This document shows, one piece after another, positions 1-9,256 of a stretch of DNA of 64,000 nt; positions within the stretch are counted from its first letter, which is position 1; every line of letters starts with the position of its first letter. A model generated the notes under the pieces. It saw only the letters and a list, made by a program, of their open reading frames with translations. It was not told the origin of the DNA and did no database searches. A program made the translations under genes and the position numbers. The stretch is from Paraburkholderia sp. D15 (GTDB lineage: Bacteria > Pseudomonadota > Gammaproteobacteria > Burkholderiales > Burkholderiaceae). The stretch covers positions 3,162,001 to 3,226,000 of the forward strand of contig NZ_CP110396.1 of assembly GCF_029910215.1 (NCBI RefSeq), in the 5' to 3' direction.

Positions 1-1320
1 ATGCACGACATCGACATGCATGACGCATTCGTACCGGCCGGCTGCGCGGGTCGCGTGAAACCCCAACCCGCGGTATCGGTCGGTGCGGGCGCGATGTGGG
101 GCCACGTGTATGCCGCCGTCAGCGCGCGCGGCGGCCGCTATGTGCAGGGCGGCGGATGCCTGACGGTCGGTGTCGCGGGGCTGGTGCAGAGCGGCGGCTT
201 CGGCAGCTTTTCGAAGAAGTTCGGCTCGGCGGCGGCGGCCTTGCTGGAAGCGGAGGTCGTGACCGCGGACGGCGTGGTGCGCATCGCCAACGCCTGCACG
301 CATCCCGATCTGTTCTGGGCGTTGAAGGGCGGCGGCGGTGGCAGCTTCGGCGTCGTGACGCGCCTGACGCTGCGCACCCACGACCTGCCCGCCGAGGTCG
401 GCGTCGTGATCGCGACGGTCAAGGCCTCGTCAGACGACGCGTTTCGGGCGCTGGTGCACGAGTTCGTCTCCTTCGCGGCGGCCAGTCTCGTCAACGAGCA
501 CTGGGGCGAGACGGTGGCACTGCATACCGACAACACGCTGCACGTCGGGATGGTGTACCAGGGACTCGACCACGAGACCGCCGTGCGGGTGTGGCAACCG
601 TTTTTCGACTGGGTCGCGAATGGCGAGCACGGTTGCACGATGAACGCGCCGCACATGCCGCATACGAGCGGGCAGCGCTTCTGGGATTCGGCGTATCTGA
701 TGGAGCACGTGCCCGGCGCGCTGCTCAAGGACACTCGGCCCGACGCCGATGCCGGCAACGTGTTCTGGGCCGACAACCTCGTCGAGGCGGGGCAATACCT
801 GAACGGCTACACGTCGACCTGGCTGCCGGCCGCGCTGCTCGCGCCCGCGCAACGCGGCCGGCTGGCCGACACGCTGTTCGAAACCACACGCCGCTGGTCG
901 ATCTCGTTGCAGTTCAACAAGGCACTCGCCAAGGCGCCGCCCGACGCAGTGAGCGCCACACGCGACACCGCGACGAACCCCGCGGTACTCGACGCCTTCA
1001 CGCTCGCGATCATCGGGGATCTGGGCAAGCCGGCGATGCCGGGCATCGCCGGACACGAGCCGGACCTGATTGTTGGCAGGCGCAACGCCGCGCGCATCGA
1101 GCAGGCCACGCAGATTTTGCGCAGCCTCGTGCCCGAGCCGGGGGCGTACCTATCGGAAAGCGATTTCTTCGAAGACGACTGGCGTCAGGCGTTCTGGGGC
1201 GATCATCACGCGAGGCTGGCCGCCGTGAAGCGCAAGTACGATCCGGACGGGCTGTTCTTCGTGCATCACGGCATCGGCTCCGAAGCGTGGAGCGCGGACG
1301 GGATGACGCGGGTCGTGTGA
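1..1320 (+). CDS. FAD-binding oxidoreductase, berberine-bridge-enzyme type (5' truncated)
   Basis: Flavin-linked oxidase of the FAD_binding_4 plus BBE family. The reading frame is open from base 1 to a TGA at 1318-1320, so the window edge removes the N-terminal part of the FAD domain; the ATG at base 1 is probably internal. Visible are the flavin-domain stretch with SGGFGSFSKKFG (about residues 64-75), the glycine run WALKGGGGGSFGVVTRL that is typical of these oxidases, and a C-terminal BBE-like end with a YDPDGLFF motif that packs against the flavin. The substrate cannot be inferred; family members oxidise alcohols, sugars or alkaloid-like compounds. No signal peptide can be judged because the start is missing. 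Confidence 0.85.
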   Translation: MHDIDMHDAFVPAGCAGRVKPQPAVSVGAGAMWGHVYAAVSARGGRYVQGGGCLTVGVAGLVQSGGFGSFSKKFGSAAAALLEAEVVTADGVVRIANACTHPDLFWALKGGGGGSFGVVTRLTLRTHDLPAEVGVVIATVKASSDDAFRALVHEFVSFAAASLVNEHWGETVALHTDNTLHVGMVYQGLDHETAVRVWQPFFDWVANGEHGCTMNAPHMPHTSGQRFWDSAYLMEHVPGALLKDTRPDADAGNVFWADNLVEAGQYLNGYTSTWLPAALLAPAQRGRLADTLFETTRRWSISLQFNKALAKAPPDAVSATRDTATNPAVLDAFTLAIIGDLGKPAMPGIAGHEPDLIVGRRNAARIEQATQILRSLVPEPGAYLSESDFFEDDWRQAFWGDHHARLAAVKRKYDPDGLFFVHHGIGSEAWSADGMTRVV

Positions 1321-1387
1321 GAACCGGGAGCGGGCGTGCAAAGAAAGTGCCTCGTTCAGCGTCTTTGTTAAGCGGCCTTATTTAGCC

Positions 1388-1780
1388 TCATCGCTCCCAC
1401 GCGGTGTTTTGCAACACGATCCGGTAGCCGTCGGGGTCTTCGAACGTTTCACCTTGACGGTCCCAATACGGGTTTTCCGATTCGCACGGCGTCACGCCGA
1501 ACGCGGCAAGCCGGTCGAGCGCCGCGCGCCATTCGTCGGGTTCGGGCAGGTATAAAACGAGAAGGTGCTCAGTGGTCGGCGCACGATCGACGGTGACGCC
1601 GTGCTGATGCGTGAATTCGAGGTGCCACGGAAAGCCGCGCCGTCCGACGATGACGCCGTCGAAACCCGCGTGGTCCTCGAAATGCGCGAGCACGTCGAAA
1701 CCGAGGCCACGGGTATAGAAGTCGGCGAGCCGTTGCAGATCGTTGGTCGGGCGGGCAACGCGGAGAACGGGCGACGGCAT
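1388..1780 (-). CDS. VOC family (glyoxalase/bleomycin resistance-like) protein
   Basis: Small single-domain vicinal-oxygen-chelate protein of about 130 residues. It opens with LRVARPTNDLQRLADFYTRGLGF, the usual first beta-alpha unit, and ends with FEDPDGYRIVLQNTAW, the usual last strand. An upstream TTG extends the frame, but a GAGGAG ribosome site sits 6-7 bases before the ATG chosen here. Members bind a divalent metal and act in isomerisation, dioxygenation or drug binding; the reaction cannot be told from sequence. It is convergent with the FAD oxidase. Confidence 0.85.
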   Translation of the reverse strand: MPSPVLRVARPTNDLQRLADFYTRGLGFDVLAHFEDHAGFDGVIVGRRGFPWHLEFTHQHGVTVDRAPTTEHLLVLYLPEPDEWRAALDRLAAFGVTPCESENPYWDRQGETFEDPDGYRIVLQNTAWER

Positions 1781-1800
1781 CGGCAACTCCTCATTAAAAT

Positions 1801-2634
1801 TCAAGCCACTTCATCCACACCCAGCGACGTGGTTTGAGACGACGGAAAAAAGTTAGGCATCACCGTATCGTTGTCGAAGATATTCAGCTTGTTTCCGTAC
1901 GCGTTATGTCCGGAGTTGGAAATGAAGCTGACGGTTCCGTTCGCGAACGCCTGCGCGCTGTTGGCGAACTGGAGAAAGCCGGCCGCGCTGGTCGGGTTCT
2001 GGGCGAGGTTCGCCGTTGTGCCGTCTGGCGCCGTGTAGGTACCGTCCTTCATCAGCGATTGTTGAGCCGCATTGCCCAGACTTTGAAACAGATTCAGGAA
2101 ACTCACCAGACCATCGGCCTGTTTGCTCACGGCATTCGATTGTTCTTGCGTGAGCGGCGAACCGTCCGCATCCGCCCACGTTGCATAACCGGCCACGGCA
2201 TCGTCATGAAATGACTGCACGGACTGAACGAGCGCGCTGTTTCCGTTCAGTTTCGCTTGAATCCAGCTTTTATCGCTCGCGCTCAGTGTCGACGAAATAA
2301 CCTGAATCGATCCATTGCTCGATTGAAAATCGAATTGCGCATTGGCGAGATCGGGGCGCTGGGCCACGATCGATTGCATGGTCGGCACCAGCGCATTGAG
2401 AATGTTCTGCGCGTCCGCGCCCATGACTAACGGCGCGTCGAGTGCCTTGAGGTATTGGGCGAGCCGCGCGGAGGTCTGCCGCGGGTCGAGCGGAGCGACG
2501 GTGACCGGTGAACTCGCGAGTGTCGCGTCGCCTGTCGATTGCGCTAATGCGGCGCCACTCAAACTGGTGTCCGGCGCTAAAGGCGTTACCGCGAGATTCG
2601 ATGCTGCATTGATCGAATTAACGGAAATGCTCAT
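1801..2634 (-). CDS. Hypothetical protein, Ser/Ala/Asn-rich, 277-278 aa
   Basis: I do not recognise this family. The start is the ATG at 2634, preceded by GAGGA (an in-frame TTG two codons upstream is less likely). The product has a polar, Ser/Asn/Ala-rich N-terminus (MSISVNSINAASNLAV), no classical signal peptide and no membrane segment. The middle is helical, with repeated LNALVPTMQSIV and LVSFLNLFQSLGN-type segments; the C-terminus is rich in Asn, Phe and Thr. A small polar N-terminus without hydrophobic core is seen in type III secretion and flagellar substrates, but nothing nearby supports that. It is divergent from nothing and lies alone between the VOC gene and glgA. Confidence 0.6.
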   Translation of the reverse strand: MSISVNSINAASNLAVTPLAPDTSLSGAALAQSTGDATLASSPVTVAPLDPRQTSARLAQYLKALDAPLVMGADAQNILNALVPTMQSIVAQRPDLANAQFDFQSSNGSIQVISSTLSASDKSWIQAKLNGNSALVQSVQSFHDDAVAGYATWADADGSPLTQEQSNAVSKQADGLVSFLNLFQSLGNAAQQSLMKDGTYTAPDGTTANLAQNPTSAAGFLQFANSAQAFANGTVSFISNSGHNAYGNKLNIFDNDTVMPNFFPSSQTTSLGVDEVA

Positions 2635-2727
2635 GCCCAATCCTCACGGTTTGAATAGGTAGCCGTTATAACGACACCTTCCGTTCGGACTTGAGTTATT
2701 TATCAGACGATAAAACTACGAAAATAC

Positions 2728-2752
2728 GAAACCGGGCGGAGGGCCCGATTTC
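2728..2752 (-). terminator. Probable rho-independent terminator of glgA
   Basis: Read on the minus strand, GAAATCGGGC and GCCCGGTTTC form a 10-bp stem with one mismatch and a 5-base loop, followed by a T-rich run (GTATTTTCGTAGTTTTA). It begins about 65 bases past the glgA stop. Confidence 0.5.
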
Positions 2753-2816
2753 GTTTCCGCGCAAAGCGGTCGAAGAGGTATTAACCGGAATATCGAACAG
2801 CATAATCCGCGCGATA

Positions 2817-4526
2817 TCACGCACTGCGCACCAGTTCTCCGACACCGGCGTTAAAACCCTCATCCGCGCGAGCGCGTCGCGTCGCGCCCGCAGCGGCCGT
2901 CCGGGCCCGCACCGACGTCTTGCGCACCCGCGTGTCGCGGGCGGCCGGGCGTGCCTCGACCAGTTCCGCGTAGAGTTCCAGATAGTTCGCGCTCGACGCT
3001 TCCCAGCCGAAGTCGCGGCTCATCGCGTTGCGCTGCAATGCATGCCACGACGCCGGTTGCAGGAACGCGGCCAATGCGCGGCCGAGCGCATGCACCACGT
3101 CCGCCACCCGTTCGCCGTCGAACAGAAAACCGGTCGCGCCGTCTTCGCCGCGCATCTCGCGCACGTCCTGCATGTCGCGCGGATCGAACACCTCGCTCGG
3201 CAGATAGTCGACGATCGTGTCCGCCAGCCCACCCACGCGCGAGGCCACCGGAATCGTGCCGTAGCGCATCGCATAGAGCTGGGTCAGTCCGCAGGGTTCG
3301 AAGCGGCTGCCGTGCAGCAGCATGTCCGCGCCGGCATGCAGCATATGCGCGCGCCGTTCGTCGTAACCGATCTGCACACCGACGCGGCCGGGCCAGGCCG
3401 CCGCCAGATCGCGCAGCGCCTGTTCGAGCGCCGGCTCGCCCTGGCCGAGAATCGCGAACTGCAAACGCGGATGCCGTTCGAGCAGCACGGGCAGCGCCCG
3501 CGCCACCACATCGGCGAGTTTCTGTTCGGTGAGACGGCTGCCGATCGCCACCAGCGGCGCGAACGGATCGCGCGCGAGGCCGAAGGCCTGCTGCAGCTCG
3601 CGCTTGCAGGCCTGCTTGCCGGCGGTGTCGGCGGCGGAATAATTGCGGGCGATATGCGGATCGGTGGCCGGATTCCACACGGCCGTATCGATGCCGTTGA
3701 CGATGCCCGACAGCTTGTTCGACTGCGCCTGCAGCACGCCTTCCATGCCGTGGCCGAAACGCGGCGTCAGAATCTCGCGCGCGTAGCGCCGGCTGACCGT
3801 GCTCACGCGGTCGGCGTGCACGATGCCCGCCTTCATCATGCTCAGCGTGCCGTAGAACTCGATGCTGCGCTCGTCGGTGAGGGCCGGCACCAGCAGGTCG
3901 GACGGCACGCCGATCCAGCCGCCCATCGCGAGCGGATGGTTGCCCTGGAATGCGAGGTTGTGAATCGTGAACACGCTTTTCGCGGCGACGCCCGCGAGGC
4001 GCATGTACAGCGGCGTCAGCCCTGCATGCCAATCGTGCGCGTGCACGATGTCGGGGCGCTTCAGGTTGCGCACGCCGCGCGCGATGCGGGTCGCGGCCGC
4101 CGCCAGCGACGCGAAGCGCGTCAGGTTGTCGAGATAGTCGCGGCCCTGCGGATCGCGGTACAGCCCTTCGCGCGCGAATAGATGATCCATCTGCAGCAAC
4201 AGCACCGTGACGCCGGAGTCGGGCATGCGCGCGCGCAACAGCCGGGCGTCGCCGCCGGGCAGGCCGGTCATGCGGGCGATGGGCGTGAGCTCGAGCGCGC
4301 GTTCGAGCGCGTCGGGATAGGCGGGCATCAGGATCGAAACATCGACGCCGGCATCGCGCAAGGCGGCGGCGTAGGCGCTGACCATGTCGCCGAGGCCGCC
4401 GGACTTGGCGAGCGGCACGGCTTCGGAAGCGACGAGTAGAACGTTGAGCGGCAAGGGGGCCCCCGGGGACGCGGTTTTTTGCACTTGCACAGTGCGGCGG
4501 ATTTCGCAGACGCGTCTATTCAGCAA
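2817..4526 (-). CDS. glgA: Glycogen synthase (ADP-glucose type)
   Basis: GT5 glycosyltransferase that elongates alpha-1,4-glucan from ADP-glucose. The ADP-glucose loop KSGGLGDMVSAYAAAL lies at about residue 41 and the C-terminal catalytic signature EPCGLTQLYAMRYG with GGLADTI follows; IHNLAFQG and HAHDWHAGL are also present. The start is uncertain: the frame opens with TTG at 4526, but the conserved fold begins near residue 28, and GTG codons at 4490 and 4484 are alternatives. A 40-residue Ala/Arg-rich tail after YLELYAELVEA extends it beyond the ~480-residue norm. No other glg gene adjoins; glgX lies 31 kb away. Confidence 0.93.
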   Translation of the reverse strand: MLNRRVCEIRRTVQVQKTASPGAPLPLNVLLVASEAVPLAKSGGLGDMVSAYAAALRDAGVDVSILMPAYPDALERALELTPIARMTGLPGGDARLLRARMPDSGVTVLLLQMDHLFAREGLYRDPQGRDYLDNLTRFASLAAAATRIARGVRNLKRPDIVHAHDWHAGLTPLYMRLAGVAAKSVFTIHNLAFQGNHPLAMGGWIGVPSDLLVPALTDERSIEFYGTLSMMKAGIVHADRVSTVSRRYAREILTPRFGHGMEGVLQAQSNKLSGIVNGIDTAVWNPATDPHIARNYSAADTAGKQACKRELQQAFGLARDPFAPLVAIGSRLTEQKLADVVARALPVLLERHPRLQFAILGQGEPALEQALRDLAAAWPGRVGVQIGYDERRAHMLHAGADMLLHGSRFEPCGLTQLYAMRYGTIPVASRVGGLADTIVDYLPSEVFDPRDMQDVREMRGEDGATGFLFDGERVADVVHALGRALAAFLQPASWHALQRNAMSRDFGWEASSANYLELYAELVEARPAARDTRVRKTSVRARTAAAGATRRARADEGFNAGVGELVRSA

Positions 4527-4835
4527 GGGGTGTGCCCGAGCCGTGGGGTCTGATTGCGCATGAACGGAGCCTTGTTGCTGCGCTGCAAAGCGCTGTATCC
4601 GTGTGTGACGTTCGCGGCGGTGGCCGAACGTTTTTTCATCGATATGTAGATTTGACGATCGACTCTAACGTTGCGGGCGGCGTGGACGGTTGGTTGCAGG
4701 TGCAACGAAACGGCGACGACCACGGGCAAGTAGCCAGGCCAGCGGTCAAACAAGCGGCCATGAAAAAAGGGCTGTCGCCAACGGCGACAGCCCTTCGATC
4801 GACAGCGGACGCTGCAACGCCCGCTCAATCCCCGC
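4527..4835. other. Intergenic region between symporter and glgA
   Basis: This 309-base stretch holds the symporter terminator (4763-4793) and the upstream region of glgA. I see no convincing gene in it and no clear promoter boxes. Confidence 0.6.
4763..4793 (-). terminator. Rho-independent terminator of the symporter operon
   Basis: A perfect 11-bp stem, GGGCTGTCGCC with GGCGACAGCCC, loop of three bases, followed on the minus strand by six T. It lies about 42 bases beyond the symporter stop codon. Confidence 0.9.
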
Positions 4836-6308
4836 TCAGTGCACCGGCGCGTGCGTCTGCTCCACCGGACGCGGCTGGGTCAGCGCGCTCACCAGCGCGA
4901 ACACGATCACGTTGACCGCCAGCGCGAGGAAGCCGATGTTGATGTCCTTGAGCGCGTCGGGCAGGAACGGCATCAACTGGCCGATGCCCAGATGCAGGGT
5001 GGTGGTGAGCGCGACCACCGCCACGCCCGCCAGAATCCCGCAGAACGCGCCCTGTTTGGTCGCGCGGTTGCGCGGCAGCAGGCTGCAGATCACCGCCGGG
5101 AACAGCTGCGTCACGAAGCTGTAACCCATCAGCAGCAACGCCACGATAGTCTCGCCGCCATGCAGCGTGAAGCCGACCGCCACCAGCGCGACCACCGGCA
5201 CCAGCAGGCGGGCGAGGGTGGCCACCGTCGCGTCCGGCGCGTTGCGGCTCAGCACGCCGCGATAGACGTCGTTGGCGAGCAGCGTGGAGGCGGAGGTCAG
5301 GATCATCGAGCCCGGCACCAGCGCGGTCAGAATGCCGGCCCCGCCGATCACGCCGACGAACCACGGGTCGAAGGTCTGCAACGACAGGCGGAACAGCGAC
5401 AGGTCGATGTCGCCGCCCTTCAGACCGGGCACCTTCAGCGTCGCGGCAAAGCCGACGAAGAACACGAACAGCAGGATCAGCTGGTACAGCGGCAGCACGA
5501 TCGCGTTGCGGCGGAAGATGCGCTCGTCCTTCGCGGTGAAGATCGAGCCGAACGAGTGCGGCCACATGAAGAAGCCGAGCGCGGTCAGCAGCACCGTCGA
5601 CTGGAACCAGAACACGCTCGAACCCTTGGCCGGGAAGGTGAGGAAGCCGGGGCGGGCGGCGTCGATCGCGCGGAACATGTCGCTGAAGCCGCCGTAGTAA
5701 TGCAGCGGCATATAGATACCGAGGAACAGCACGATCGCGAGGATCAGCAGATCCTTCACCACCGAGTTCCAGGCCGAGCCGCGCACGCCGGACACGGTCA
5801 CGTAGGCGGTCACGACGCAGGCGCCGATCCAGATCGCGGTGGTCGACGAAATCGCGCCGTACGATGCGGTCGCGACGATGATGCCGAGCCCCTTCAGTTG
5901 CAGCACGAGGTACGGAATCAGCGCGGCCACCCCCACCAGCGCGACCAGCGCGCCGAGCACCGGGCTGTCGTACTTGTGCGCGAAGAAGTGCGGCTGCGAG
6001 ACGAGGCGGTGATTTTTCGCGTAGCGCCAGATGGGCGGCAGCATCCAGTACGAGATGATGTACGCCAGCGTGCCGTACGCGAGGATGTAGTAGACCGGCG
6101 CGCCCTTGCCGTACGCGAAGCCGCTGCCGCCGAGGAAGGTGAAGGTGGTGTAGATCTCGCCCGCCATCAGCAGGAACACGAACGCGGTGCCGAAACTGCG
6201 GCCGCCCACCGTCCATTGTTCGAGGCTCATGTCGTGGCCGCGCCGCGCGCGTACGCCGAGGTACAGCGCGAACAGCGTGACTGCCGCAATGATGACGAGG
6301 GCGCTCAT
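4836..6308 (-). CDS. Sodium:solute symporter (SSS family)
   Basis: Inner-membrane Na+-coupled transporter of the SSS family, 490 residues with about 13 hydrophobic segments. The N-terminus has the usual TVGGRSFGTAFVFLLMAGE and the FTFLGGSGFAYGKG motif. The start is the ATG whose codon overlaps the stop of the upstream DUF3311 gene by four bases (ATGA), so the two are translationally coupled. DUF3311/SSS pairs are common in proteobacteria; the substrate is probably an organic acid or amino acid, but it is not readable from sequence. A strong terminator follows. Confidence 0.92.
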   Translation of the reverse strand: MSALVIIAAVTLFALYLGVRARRGHDMSLEQWTVGGRSFGTAFVFLLMAGEIYTTFTFLGGSGFAYGKGAPVYYILAYGTLAYIISYWMLPPIWRYAKNHRLVSQPHFFAHKYDSPVLGALVALVGVAALIPYLVLQLKGLGIIVATASYGAISSTTAIWIGACVVTAYVTVSGVRGSAWNSVVKDLLILAIVLFLGIYMPLHYYGGFSDMFRAIDAARPGFLTFPAKGSSVFWFQSTVLLTALGFFMWPHSFGSIFTAKDERIFRRNAIVLPLYQLILLFVFFVGFAATLKVPGLKGGDIDLSLFRLSLQTFDPWFVGVIGGAGILTALVPGSMILTSASTLLANDVYRGVLSRNAPDATVATLARLLVPVVALVAVGFTLHGGETIVALLLMGYSFVTQLFPAVICSLLPRNRATKQGAFCGILAGVAVVALTTTLHLGIGQLMPFLPDALKDINIGFLALAVNVIVFALVSALTQPRPVEQTHAPVH

Positions 6309-6523
6309 GGGCGGATCTCCTCGCCGTCGATGGCGGCGAGTTGGCGGTTGGACGGGTCGAGACGATAGACGATCGCCATGATCACCGAGGTGAGCACGAC
6401 CCACGCGACGATCCAGCCCAGCACGAACGGCATGCCGAACATCAGCGGTTCGACGCGATTGACGAACGGAACGCCGAGCACAATGCCGATGAACGGCAAC
6501 GCGGCGAGTACACGAAGCAACAT
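6305..6523 (-). CDS. DUF3311 family small membrane protein
   Basis: Membrane protein of 72 residues with two hydrophobic segments (LPFIGIVLGVPFVNR and MPFVLGWIVAWVVLTSVIMAIVYRLDP). A GAGGAG ribosome site precedes this ATG, which excludes the longer frame upstream. Its stop overlaps the symporter start by four bases. By analogy with two-component SSS systems it is probably an accessory subunit of that transporter; this role is inferred from gene order. Confidence 0.85.
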   Translation of the reverse strand: MLLRVLAALPFIGIVLGVPFVNRVEPLMFGMPFVLGWIVAWVVLTSVIMAIVYRLDPSNRQLAAIDGEEIRP

Positions 6524-6710
6524 GGGGCAACTCCTCGAACCGGTAAGTACGTCTCGTTGATCTTGTTGAAAGTGCGGCTTCGCTGCCGACTGTATGCCTG
6601 ATGCTTCCTGTACGTAAAGCAGGTCAAAATTCCGTAGGCTGGTTGAAAGTTTATGGTGCACCGCACCGCGCTATGATCCTGTCCACGCAACGCGAGCCGC
6701 GCAGCAGCAC

Positions 6711-6753
6711 AATGCGGCCAACGCACCCAACCCGCCCAACCTGCCCAACCCGG
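6711..6753 (+). repeat. Degenerate 9-bp tandem repeat in the marC leader
   Basis: About 4.8 copies of a 9-bp unit close to AACCCGCCC, ending about 8 bases before the marC ATG. The copies differ at two or three positions. Confidence 0.7.
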
Positions 6754-6761
6754 AAAAGCAT

Positions 6762-7439
6762 ATGGTCGAAAGTCTGATCTCGGACATTCTGTTTGGCTTC
6801 ACCGGCCTCATCAGCATCATCAACCCGATCGGCATCGCCTTCGTGTTCCTCGACCGCACCGCGTCGCTGACTACCGAGGAGCGCACCGCGCTCGCCCGCA
6901 AGATCGCCATCAACGTGGTGTGCGTGCTGCTGGTGGCTTTCTTCATCGGCACGCCGATCCTGCATTTCTTCGGGATTTCGATGCAGGCGTTGCGGATCGG
7001 CGGCGGGCTCGCGGTGGCGGTGGGGGGCTGGCAGATGCTGAATGCGCCCGACACGCCGCCGGCCGAGCAACCGGCGGTGAAACGCGTCGACGCCGACAAT
7101 GCGATGTCGAAGGCCTTCTTCCCGCTGACCATTCCGTTGACCACCGGGCCCGGTTCGATCGCGACCGCGATCGCGCTGACCGCGAACCGCACGCACAAGC
7201 TGTCGGAGTTCGTGCTGTCGAGCATCGCGTCGGTGGTGATCTCGCTCGCGGTGGCGCTCACCGTGTATCTGATCTACAGCCGCGCGGTGATCTTTGCGCG
7301 TTATCTCGGCGTGGAAGGCACCAAGGTCGCGATGCGGGTATCGTCGTTTCTGCTGCTGTGCATCGGCGTGCAGATCATGCTGACCGGCTTCTCCGAATTC
7401 CTGATTCCGATCGCGACCCTGCAGCCGGTGGCGAAATAA
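6762..7439 (+). CDS. MarC family integral membrane protein
   Basis: Inner-membrane protein of the MarC/UPF0056 family, 225 residues with six hydrophobic segments. The first has the family signature FTGLISIINPIGIAFVFL, and the loop FPLTIPLTTGPGSIATAI is the other conserved stretch. MarC was once linked to multiple antibiotic resistance in E. coli, but its function remains unknown. It stands alone, divergent from DUF3311 and convergent with the CobT-like gene 30 bases away. The leader contains a 9-bp tandem repeat that may influence expression. Confidence 0.92.
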   Translation: MVESLISDILFGFTGLISIINPIGIAFVFLDRTASLTTEERTALARKIAINVVCVLLVAFFIGTPILHFFGISMQALRIGGGLAVAVGGWQMLNAPDTPPAEQPAVKRVDADNAMSKAFFPLTIPLTTGPGSIATAIALTANRTHKLSEFVLSSIASVVISLAVALTVYLIYSRAVIFARYLGVEGTKVAMRVSSFLLLCIGVQIMLTGFSEFLIPIATLQPVAK

Positions 7440-7469
7440 AGCGCGACGCGGCGGGAGCCAACGGCCGCT

Positions 7470-9254
7470 TCAACGCTTGAGCAGCATCGCGCTCAACACG
7501 GAGAACACCGTCGACGGCAATTCGACGAGCCGGCTCACCACCACGTTGTGCGGATAGAAGTCCTCCACCGCGTCGGTCAGCACGCCGACCCCGACCAGCT
7601 CGATGCCGCGTTCGCCGATCGCCGCGACCCGTTCGCGCAGATCGCTGCGCAACACCTGCGGGTCGCCGTCGCCGGTCGACGGATAGCCGTCGGAGAACAC
7701 CATCAGGATGCGACGCGCGGCCTGATGATCGGCGAGCCGCGTCGCGGCCCACGCGAGCGCTTCGCCATCCGGGTTCTCGTGCCCGCAGTCGATCCGCGCG
7801 ATGCCGCTGAGATCCGTCGCGCCGAAGCGTTTATAGACCTTCAGATCGAGCCGTTCGACGAAGCGGTTGTAGCGCCGCAGATCGGCGCCCGCGGCAAGCT
7901 GCCGTTCGTAGAGCCGCCGCAACGGTTCCGATTCGACCGAGCAGTAGCCGAGCACCTCGCAATCGAACGACAACTGCGTGAGCGCATCGCACAACGCCGT
8001 CGCGCAGAGCCGCGCGAGTTCGATCTTGCGGCCGGCCATCGAACCGCTGCGGTCGATCAGCAGCGTCACCGCCACATCGCGACCCTTGTGGGCGCGCTGC
8101 GTGCGGAACGGCGTGCGATAGCCGGGCGAGGTGGCGAGTCTGGCGAGCGCCGTGCGGTCGATCTCGCCGCGCTCCTGTTCGCGGCGCCAGCGCGTGCGCT
8201 CGTCGGCGCTCAGCGCGCGTTCGAGTTTTTCCTTCAGCGGCGCGGTGTCCGCGCGGGCCTGCGCACGCAGCGCGCGCCATGCGGTGCTGTCGCCCTGGCC
8301 GGTGAGATCGGCGAGGTCGTCGAATTCGGTGGCGAGCGGAATGGAGAGCGTGGCGCGCAGCGTATCGGCGACGGCCGGACCGGCTTCGCCGTCGCTGTCC
8401 GTCGCCGGGGCCTGAGCGTCCGACAGCGATTGCCCCATGCCGACCGCGTCGTCGGCCTGCGCGCCGCCGCCGCGTGCCGAGGGCGGCGCGCTCGCGCCGT
8501 CGTGATCGGGCAGCACGGTGTCGTCGTCATCGTCGTTGGGCGCGGCCTCGCTCGGCGCCGTTTCCGTGTCGATGTCCTCGACCGGGTCCGCGGTGAACAC
8601 CATGCTGTTGACGTCGCCCGCCGACAGCGCGCGCACGCGTTCCACCAGCGCATGCGCGGCGGCGATGCTGTGCGCGCTCGAACGGCTGTTGCGCGCGTCG
8701 AGCAGCAGATCCTGCGACGCGTGCAGCGCGGCGAGCAGCGAATGCACCGCCTCGGTCCGGGTCGGCGTTTCGTCCCATAGCGTGCGCTCCACCAGCCAGA
8801 CCAGCCGGTCGCGCCAATGCAGCTTGGGCCAGCGCTGCCGGACCCGCTCGGCGGCATGCTCGCGCAGTTTGCCGATGAACCAGCGCGCGCCCGGATACTC
8901 GTCGAGCAACTGGCCGCACACGCGGCGGTCGTCGATCACCTGCGCGAGCTTCGCGGCGATGCCCGGCGGCTGCGCATCCATCTCGGCAAGCGACGCATGC
9001 TTCGCGCGCGCCACCAGCAGATCCAGATAGCCGATCAACACATCGCGTTCGATGCCGCCGCTCAACTCGTAGTCCGGAATCACGATGCGGCCTGGCTCGA
9101 CGCGCGGCCCATCCGGACTGAACGCCACCGTCACGCCGTATTGACCGGTCAGTACGCGGGCGATCTTGCTGAGCGTGGACTCGAACGTAAAGCCGCGCGT
9201 ATCGCGGACCTGACGATCGTCGCCGGCCTCGCGCGGCGCGTGCAGCGTGCCCAC
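7470..9254 (-). CDS. VWA-domain protein, CobT-like
   Basis: Protein of 594 residues resembling the CobT subunit of aerobic cobaltochelatase. The N-terminal half is CobT-like (opening TFESTLSKIARVLTGQYGV), then comes an acidic linker rich in Asp and Pro (about residues 220-300), then a VWA domain with an intact MIDAS start, VTLLIDRSGSMAGRK. It starts with GTG two bases after the stop of the AAA ATPase gene, so the pair is one transcription unit. No other cobalamin gene is in the window, so it may instead be a MoxR/VWA metal-insertion or activation system. A real CobT role is possible but not supported by neighbours. Confidence 0.85.
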   Translation of the reverse strand: MGTLHAPREAGDDRQVRDTRGFTFESTLSKIARVLTGQYGVTVAFSPDGPRVEPGRIVIPDYELSGGIERDVLIGYLDLLVARAKHASLAEMDAQPPGIAAKLAQVIDDRRVCGQLLDEYPGARWFIGKLREHAAERVRQRWPKLHWRDRLVWLVERTLWDETPTRTEAVHSLLAALHASQDLLLDARNSRSSAHSIAAAHALVERVRALSAGDVNSMVFTADPVEDIDTETAPSEAAPNDDDDDTVLPDHDGASAPPSARGGGAQADDAVGMGQSLSDAQAPATDSDGEAGPAVADTLRATLSIPLATEFDDLADLTGQGDSTAWRALRAQARADTAPLKEKLERALSADERTRWRREQERGEIDRTALARLATSPGYRTPFRTQRAHKGRDVAVTLLIDRSGSMAGRKIELARLCATALCDALTQLSFDCEVLGYCSVESEPLRRLYERQLAAGADLRRYNRFVERLDLKVYKRFGATDLSGIARIDCGHENPDGEALAWAATRLADHQAARRILMVFSDGYPSTGDGDPQVLRSDLRERVAAIGERGIELVGVGVLTDAVEDFYPHNVVVSRLVELPSTVFSVLSAMLLKR

Positions 9255-9256
9255 GC

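Noticed and set aside
1..24. ATG at base 1 as the true start of the FAD oxidase
   Set aside because: The frame starts within the flavin domain; the missing N-terminal part must lie outside the window.
4839..6368. A 509-residue plus-strand frame over the symporter
   Set aside because: Antisense shadow; the minus strand has a complete membrane transporter with a ribosome site and terminator.
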